Assembly (NCBI RefSeq): GCF_008725655.1
Contig: NZ_VYXP01000003.1
Location: forward strand, 186,001 to 250,000
Source: Marinihelvus fidelis
GTDB lineage: Bacteria; Pseudomonadota; Gammaproteobacteria; Xanthomonadales; SZUA-36
DNA: 64,000 nucleotides
Direction of reading: 5' to 3'
In this document: positions 59,225 through 64,000 of the stretch, piece after piece
Layout of the letters: every line of letters begins with the position of its first letter
How positions within the stretch are numbered: the stretch's first letter is position 1
Notes under the pieces: model-generated
The model's database searches: none
Told to the model about the DNA's origin: nothing
What the model saw: the letters and a program-made list of their open reading frames with translations, nothing else
Position numbers and translations under genes: made by a program

Positions 59225-60646
59225 CAGGCTGACGCCCAGGCGCCAGAAGAAGCCGCGCTCGTCGAGCGACTCCGGGTCCAGCGTGGTGGCATGCTGGAAG
59301 TCGGCCTCGAACATGGCCTCCATTTCCCTGACGAAGTCGTCGTCATGGATCAGCGCGGTCACTTCGAAATTCAGCCGGAACGAGCGGTTGTCGAAATTGG
59401 CCGTACCCACCCAGGCGACATCGTTGTCGACCAGGCCGACCTTTTCGTGCAGAAATCCGGGGCGGTATTCATAGAACGTGATACCCAGGCCCCGCAGCTG
59501 CTGCACATAGTGATAACCGGCCAGGAACACAACGGCACTGTCGCCCTTGCCTGGCATCAGGATGCGCACGTCGACACCGCGCAGCGCGGCCAGTTCGAGC
59601 GCCTTCATGACCGCCTCGTCGGGGACGAAATACGGCGCCGATAGCCAGATTCGCTCGCGCGCGGCGCTGAGCGCGTCGACAAACATCAGGCCGGCGGTCT
59701 CCAGTTGCTGGGTCGGCGCGGAGGCAACGATCATGGCTTTCGTGTCGCCGGCCGGCGCGGCCTTTGGCTGCCAGTCCAGCACCGGGATCTGCCGTGTGGC
59801 CCAGTACCAGTCGGACAGGAACACGGCCTGCAACTGCACCGCTACCGGACCCTCCAGGCGGACATGGGTATCGCGCCAGGGGCTGAATTCCGGGTCCAGC
59901 CCCAGGTACTCGTCCCCCACGTTGTGGCCGCCAACCCAACCGACACGACCATCGACGACGACGATCTTGCGGTGGTTGCGGAAATTCAGCTGGAAACGGT
60001 TGCCCAGGCCCTGGGTGGGGTTGAACGACGACACCTCGACACCGGCCTGGCGCAGCGATTCCACGTAGTCATCGGGCAACCCACTACTGCCAACCTCGTC
60101 GTAGAGCACCAACACGCGGATGCCTTCACTGGCCCTTGCCACCAGGGCGTCTCGCATGCGCCGGCCCAGGCCGTCATCGTGGAACATGTAGAACTGCACC
60201 AGGATATAGCTCTCGGCGCGCTCGATGCCCTCGAAAATACTGTCGAACGTGGCGTCGCCGTTGATCAGCAGCTCTGCCGCGTTTCGCCCGGTCATCATGG
60301 CGCCGGTCAGCCGCTCCATCGCCGCAAACGAAGGCTTGTTATCGGCCGTCGTGGCACGAAACTCGGACATGTTTGAGCGGATATCGGCGACCAGCGCGTC
60401 GATCTCGCTGCGGCGCTCGTCGTAGGCGCCCAGGAAGCCCTCGAACTTGCTGCGGCCAAACACCCAGTACGCCGGCACGGCGACGAACGGGAACGTGACC
60501 AGCGAAATGGACCAGGCGATGGCGCCCTGGGCGGTTCGCGCGGTCATGACGGCGTTGGCGGCGGACAGCCAGCCGAGGATGTAGAACAGCGTAACGAAGG
60601 TCGAGATCAGCATGGCTTTCTTGCCTTTTCGTTTCACCCACTTCAT
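59198..60646 (-). CDS. cls: Cardiolipin synthase
   Basis: 482 residues from ATG 60646, overlapping the stop of the upstream gene (ATGA). Two N-terminal membrane helices, then two phospholipase D HKD motifs: NHRKIVVVDGRVGWVGG and LHEKVGLVDNDVAWVG. Makes cardiolipin from phosphatidylglycerol at the inner membrane. Coupled to an EEP-family enzyme, a combination seen in bacterial cardiolipin operons. Confidence 0.94.
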   Translation of the reverse strand: MKWVKRKGKKAMLISTFVTLFYILGWLSAANAVMTARTAQGAIAWSISLVTFPFVAVPAYWVFGRSKFEGFLGAYDERRSEIDALVADIRSNMSEFRATTADNKPSFAAMERLTGAMMTGRNAAELLINGDATFDSIFEGIERAESYILVQFYMFHDDGLGRRMRDALVARASEGIRVLVLYDEVGSSGLPDDYVESLRQAGVEVSSFNPTQGLGNRFQLNFRNHRKIVVVDGRVGWVGGHNVGDEYLGLDPEFSPWRDTHVRLEGPVAVQLQAVFLSDWYWATRQIPVLDWQPKAAPAGDTKAMIVASAPTQQLETAGLMFVDALSAARERIWLSAPYFVPDEAVMKALELAALRGVDVRILMPGKGDSAVVFLAGYHYVQQLRGLGITFYEYRPGFLHEKVGLVDNDVAWVGTANFDNRSFRLNFEVTALIHDDDFVREMEAMFEADFQHATTLDPESLDERGFFWRLGVSLSRLAAPVL

Positions 60647-61464
60647 GGCGTCGAGGGCGGCTCGGCGAGCCTGAATTCGCACAGCAGCGGAAGATGGTCT
60701 GAGAACCTGGCCTTGAGGACGTCGAACGAGGTCACCTCGATGCCCTCGCCGTAGAGCACAAAATCGAGCTCGGAGCGTGGCGAGCGGCTGGGATACGTCG
60801 GCAGGCGGTCAACGTTCGCGCTTTTCAGCCGCGCGGCCTGCATGAACAGGTACATCTCGTGCTCGCCGAAGAAGGTGTTGAAATCTCCGGCGACAATCAC
60901 CGGCTTGTCACCGGCGGAAATCAGTTCGTGCAGGTGCCGTAGCTGGTACTGGCGATGGCGGTACTTCAGCGACAGGTGCACCAGGAAGATCCGCACCTGC
61001 TCAAGCTCCAGCTCGATGATCAGCCGCTTGATGCCGGTATCGAAATAGTGAAAGCGCTCACCGTGCACCCGCGGCGCGGCCAGGAACGCGTTGGCCTGGT
61101 TGCGCAGCACCGGGATGTTCTTGTTGACCGAGGCCTCGCCGTACTTGCACTCGTAGGTGGAGTAATGGCCGATGGCATCGGCAATCAGCTCGGCCTGGTT
61201 CTGCCGCCCGGTGCGATAGGAACCGGTATCGATTTCGACCAGGCCGACGATGTCGGCATCCTGCTGGCGGATGAACTCGGTGATGCGGGCCAGGTTGGCC
61301 TTGTTCGGGCGCACATAGCCAGCGCCCGGCACGGGCAGGTTGAAGGCCATACCGGTGCCCGCCGCGTAGCGGATGTTGTACAGCAGCAGTCGCAGCGACC
61401 GGGCGCGCGCTTCGCTGGTTCGCGGTGCGCGGCCGGCCTCGGCAAGGCTGGCGTCTTCGCTCAC
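60643..61464 (-). CDS. Endonuclease/exonuclease/phosphatase (EEP) family protein
   Basis: 273 residues from GTG 61464, which has GGAG at five bases; the frame to 61497 is less likely. EEP fold: LLLYNIRYAAG, IVGLVEIDTGS (metal glutamate), VIVAGDFNTF and FSDHLPLLCEF hold the catalytic metal and base residues. No signal peptide. Coupling with cls suggests a membrane-lipid or phosphodiester role (YbhP-like), rather than DNA repair; inferred. Confidence 0.9.
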   Translation of the reverse strand: MSEDASLAEAGRAPRTSEARARSLRLLLYNIRYAAGTGMAFNLPVPGAGYVRPNKANLARITEFIRQQDADIVGLVEIDTGSYRTGRQNQAELIADAIGHYSTYECKYGEASVNKNIPVLRNQANAFLAAPRVHGERFHYFDTGIKRLIIELELEQVRIFLVHLSLKYRHRQYQLRHLHELISAGDKPVIVAGDFNTFFGEHEMYLFMQAARLKSANVDRLPTYPSRSPRSELDFVLYGEGIEVTSFDVLKARFSDHLPLLCEFRLAEPPSTP

Positions 61465-61566
61465 GAATACTCCGGGCTTCGATGGATACCAACGCAAGTG
61501 TACCGTGTCCGGGCCGCCATCGGCGTATCATGGTCGGCCCGAATCCAGACAACGGAGCTTTCTCGA

Positions 61567-63672
61567 ATGAGCGATCCTATCCAGTACCGGGTCGAGGACG
61601 GCCTCGCCTTCCTGACCATGGACGCCCCGCCGGTCAACAGCCTGGGTCAGGCCATGCGGGCCGCATTGCTGGACGGCCTGCAGCAGGCCGAGGCGGACGA
61701 CAACGTGGACGCGATCGTGCTGGGCTCCAGCCAGCGTGTGTTCTGTGGTGGCGCTGACATCAGCGAGTTTGGATCGCCCCGTTTCCTGGCCGAGCCTGAC
61801 CTGTTCGGGTTGCTCAACACCATCGAGGCTGCCAGCAAACCGGTCATCGCCGCCATCAACGGCTTCGCGCTGGGCGGCGGGCTGGAACTCGCTCTGGCCT
61901 GTGACTACCGCTTTGCGGCGCCAACGGCGCGACTGGGCCTGCCCGAGGTTAACCTTGGCCTGATCCCCGGTGCTGGCGGCACCCAGCGTCTACCCCGCCT
62001 GGCCAGCGTGCCCAAGGCCCTGGACATGATCACCAGTGGCAAACCCATCGACGCGGCGGATGCACTGGCGCATGGCATCGTAGACGCCGTCGCCGGGCCG
62101 GACGAGGATTTCGCAGCCGCGGTCACCGCCTACGCACGCACGCTGTCCAGTGAAGACGCGCCGGTGCGTAGCTGCAACGATATCGATATCGACCCCGCCA
62201 CCGTGCCGGACGGATTCTTCGACGACTTCCGCGCTGGCATCGCCCGCAAGACCCAGGGCTACCCGGCCCCGGAAGCCGCCATCCAGGCCATCGAGGCCGC
62301 GGTCGGCCAGCCCTTCGCCGAAGGCCTGGCGCGCGAGCAGGCGCTGTTCTTCGAACTGGGTGAAACCCCGCAGGCGCGCGCGCTGCAGCACCTGTTCTTT
62401 GCCGAACGCGGCAGCCGCAAGATTCCCGGGCTGGACCCGAAGACCGCGCGCCGCGACATCAACACCGTCGGCATCGTCGGCGCTGGCACCATGGGCGCCG
62501 GTATCGCCATGTGCTTCGCCAACGCCGGCATCCCGGTCACGCTGGTGGAGATTTCCGACCAGGCCCTGGAGCGCGGCCTGGGCCGCATCCGGGCCGACTA
62601 CGATGGCCGCGTCGAACGCGGCCGGCTGGACGCCGACCAGCGCGACCGCACCGTGGCCCTGATCGAGGGCACCACCGACTTCCAGGCCCTGTCGCACGTC
62701 GACCTGGTGATCGAGGCCGTGTTCGAGGACCTGGCCATCAAGATCGAGCTGTTCGAAAAACTGGACGGCGTGGCCCGGACAGGTGCGATCCTGGCGACCA
62801 ACACCTCCTACCAGGACGTCGACCGCATCGCCGCGGCCACCAACCGCCCCCGCGACGTCGTCGGACTGCACTTCTTCAGCCCCGCCAATATCATGCGGCT
62901 GCTGGAGGTGGTGCGCGGCGCGCACACCGCCGACGACGTGCTGCTGACCGCGCTGGACCTGGGCATACGGCTGAAGAAGGTGCCGGTGGTGTCCGGCGTC
63001 TGTCATGGCTTTATCGGCAACCGCATGCTCGAGCCCTACAGCCGCGAGGCCGCGCGACTGTTGCTCGAAGGCGCCACGCCGGCCCAGGTCGACGCCGCCC
63101 TCACCTCGTTTGGCTTTGCGATGGGTATCTTCGCGGTCATGGACCTGGCCGGCATCGACGTCTTCTGGATGGCCCGCCAGGGTCGCCAAGACACCTTTGC
63201 CGACGACCCGGGCTACGGCGCCATCGGCGACGCGCTCTACGAGCTGGGTCGCTATGGCCAGAAAACCGGGCGGGGCTTCTACCGCTACGAGGGTCGCGAC
63301 CGGTCCGAGGACCCCGAGGTTGTGGAACTCGCCGCGAAGATTGCCGGCAAGCTGGGCATCGAACAGCGTGAGATCAGCGAGCAGGAGATTATCGAACGCT
63401 GCGTCTACCCGCTGATTGACGAAGGCGCCCGGATCCTTGAAGAAGGCATTGCCTACCGCTCCGGCGACATCGACCTGGTCTGGGTAAATGGCTACGGTTT
63501 CCCGGCATGGCGCGGCGGGCCGATGCAGTACGCCGACGAGATTGGCGCCAGGACCGTCTTGGACGGCATGCGCAAGTACCGCGATTCACTGGGCGACTAC
63601 GGCCAGCGTTGGTTCCAGCCTTCAGCCCTGCTGCAGGAACTGGCCACCGACGGTGGTCGGTTCAGTCGCTGA
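61567..63672 (+). CDS. Bifunctional enoyl-CoA hydratase / 3-hydroxyacyl-CoA dehydrogenase
   Basis: 701 residues from ATG 61567; the longer frame to 60955 is antisense to the EEP gene. N-terminal crotonase domain: FCGGADISEFGS, GFALGGGLELALACDYRF, LIPGAGGTQRLPRL with the catalytic glutamate region. C-terminal dehydrogenase: VGIVGAGTMGAGIAMCFANA (NAD site), DLVIEAVFED, VGLHFFSPANIMRLLEVV with catalytic histidine. This is a FadJ/peroxisomal-type beta-oxidation enzyme. Single gene here. Confidence 0.95.
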   Translation: MSDPIQYRVEDGLAFLTMDAPPVNSLGQAMRAALLDGLQQAEADDNVDAIVLGSSQRVFCGGADISEFGSPRFLAEPDLFGLLNTIEAASKPVIAAINGFALGGGLELALACDYRFAAPTARLGLPEVNLGLIPGAGGTQRLPRLASVPKALDMITSGKPIDAADALAHGIVDAVAGPDEDFAAAVTAYARTLSSEDAPVRSCNDIDIDPATVPDGFFDDFRAGIARKTQGYPAPEAAIQAIEAAVGQPFAEGLAREQALFFELGETPQARALQHLFFAERGSRKIPGLDPKTARRDINTVGIVGAGTMGAGIAMCFANAGIPVTLVEISDQALERGLGRIRADYDGRVERGRLDADQRDRTVALIEGTTDFQALSHVDLVIEAVFEDLAIKIELFEKLDGVARTGAILATNTSYQDVDRIAAATNRPRDVVGLHFFSPANIMRLLEVVRGAHTADDVLLTALDLGIRLKKVPVVSGVCHGFIGNRMLEPYSREAARLLLEGATPAQVDAALTSFGFAMGIFAVMDLAGIDVFWMARQGRQDTFADDPGYGAIGDALYELGRYGQKTGRGFYRYEGRDRSEDPEVVELAAKIAGKLGIEQREISEQEIIERCVYPLIDEGARILEEGIAYRSGDIDLVWVNGYGFPAWRGGPMQYADEIGARTVLDGMRKYRDSLGDYGQRWFQPSALLQELATDGGRFSR

Positions 63673-63681
63673 GTGACGGCC

Positions 63682-64000
63682 TCAGTCGCGCGCCACCACC
63701 ATGGTCGTCAGCCGGCCGGTCGCCACCGGCCGGTCGGCATCATCGACGATGTCGACCTGCCAGACATGCAAACGGCGGCCCGCGCGGACCAGTCGCGCGG
63801 TGCCCGTGACATGGCCCGAACGCGCCGCGCGCAGATGGGTCACGTTCAGTTCGGTACCCACGGCGGCCTGTTTTTCCCAGTCAACAATCAGCCCGGAGCC
63901 CATCGAACCCAATGTCTCGACCAGCACGCCGCTGGCGCCGCCATGCAGCAGCCCAAACGGCTGGTGGGTGCGGTGGTCGACCGGCATCGTGCCGGTCACG
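63682..64000 (-). CDS. PaaI-type hotdog thioesterase, N-terminus outside window
   Basis: At least 105 residues, open to the right edge. ARTHQPFGLLHGG-type segment (here MPVDHRTHQPFGLLHGGASG) is the diagnostic hotdog motif, followed by SGHVTGTARLVRAGRRLHVWQVD. Hydrolyses acyl- or aryl-CoA. The true start lies beyond 64000. Convergent with the beta-oxidation gene, nine bases between stops. Confidence 0.92.
   Translation of the reverse strand, partial: VTGTMPVDHRTHQPFGLLHGGASGVLVETLGSMGSGLIVDWEKQAAVGTELNVTHLRAARSGHVTGTARLVRAGRRLHVWQVDIVDDADRPVATGRLTTMVVARD

Overview
The window is GC-rich, densely coded chromosomal DNA with short intergenic gaps and no rRNA, tRNA, CRISPR array, transposase or phage gene that I can see. 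Signal peptides, lipoboxes, a beta-barrel porin, a YdbH/YnbE/YdbL trio and XylAB/LacI organisation point to a Gram-negative gammaproteobacterium. A Xanthomonadales-like or related high-GC lineage is my best guess, at low confidence.

Left half (1-25.7 kb): a glucuronoxylan utilisation locus. A divergent promoter with a 14-bp LacI-type operator (3064-3077) lies between a periplasmic GH67 alpha-glucuronidase plus SSS sugar symporter (minus strand) and xylulokinase-xylose isomerase (plus strand). A LacI-family repressor gene follows. After a partner-switching signalling pair (PP2C phosphatase/kinase plus STAS protein), a LysR gene and a small secreted protein come a CE15 glucuronoyl esterase, an aldo/keto reductase, a secreted GH5 enzyme, a GH10 xylanase, and an opposing GH43 xylosidase-GPH symporter operon. 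That operon has a perfect copy of the same operator (19881-19894). Next come an FAH-family dehydratase-like protein, a YagF/YjhG-type sugar-acid dehydratase and an SGNH acetylesterase. These suggest a second, oxidative branch of pentose metabolism beside XylA/XylB.

Middle (25.8-39 kb): a lipoprotein GH31 alpha-xylosidase with a PA14 insert, the YdbH-YnbE-YdbL envelope trio, then a striking oxidative module. It holds a secreted DUF1080 (3-keto-disaccharide hydrolase family) protein, GMC dehydrogenase plus Tat-signal small subunit, a second GMC plus small-subunit pair, and a second DUF1080 protein on the other strand. An identical 14-bp motif lies before the GH31 gene and before this module. 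The module ends in a 7-bp tandem array that begins exactly at a stop codon and has an inverted copy nearby.

Right half (39-64 kb): galE, a large beta-propeller protein, a minus-strand operon (unassigned TIM-barrel hydrolase, SDR epimerase, GH9, CE1-like esterase), a possible sulfation group (small membrane protein, sulfotransferase, arylsulfotransferase-like propeller), an M16 protease, a porin, a BCCT transporter, cardiolipin synthase with an EEP-family partner, a bifunctional beta-oxidation enzyme and a partial hotdog thioesterase. The last 11 kb looks like ordinary core or household sequence.

Functional logic: secreted GH10/GH5/CE15/GH9/esterases attack plant cell wall. Periplasmic GH67, GH31 and possibly the oxidative module trim side chains. 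SSS and GPH symporters import sugars, cytoplasmic GH43 releases xylose, and XylA/XylB (or the acid branch) metabolise it. No TonB-dependent receptor or SusCD pair lies in the window.
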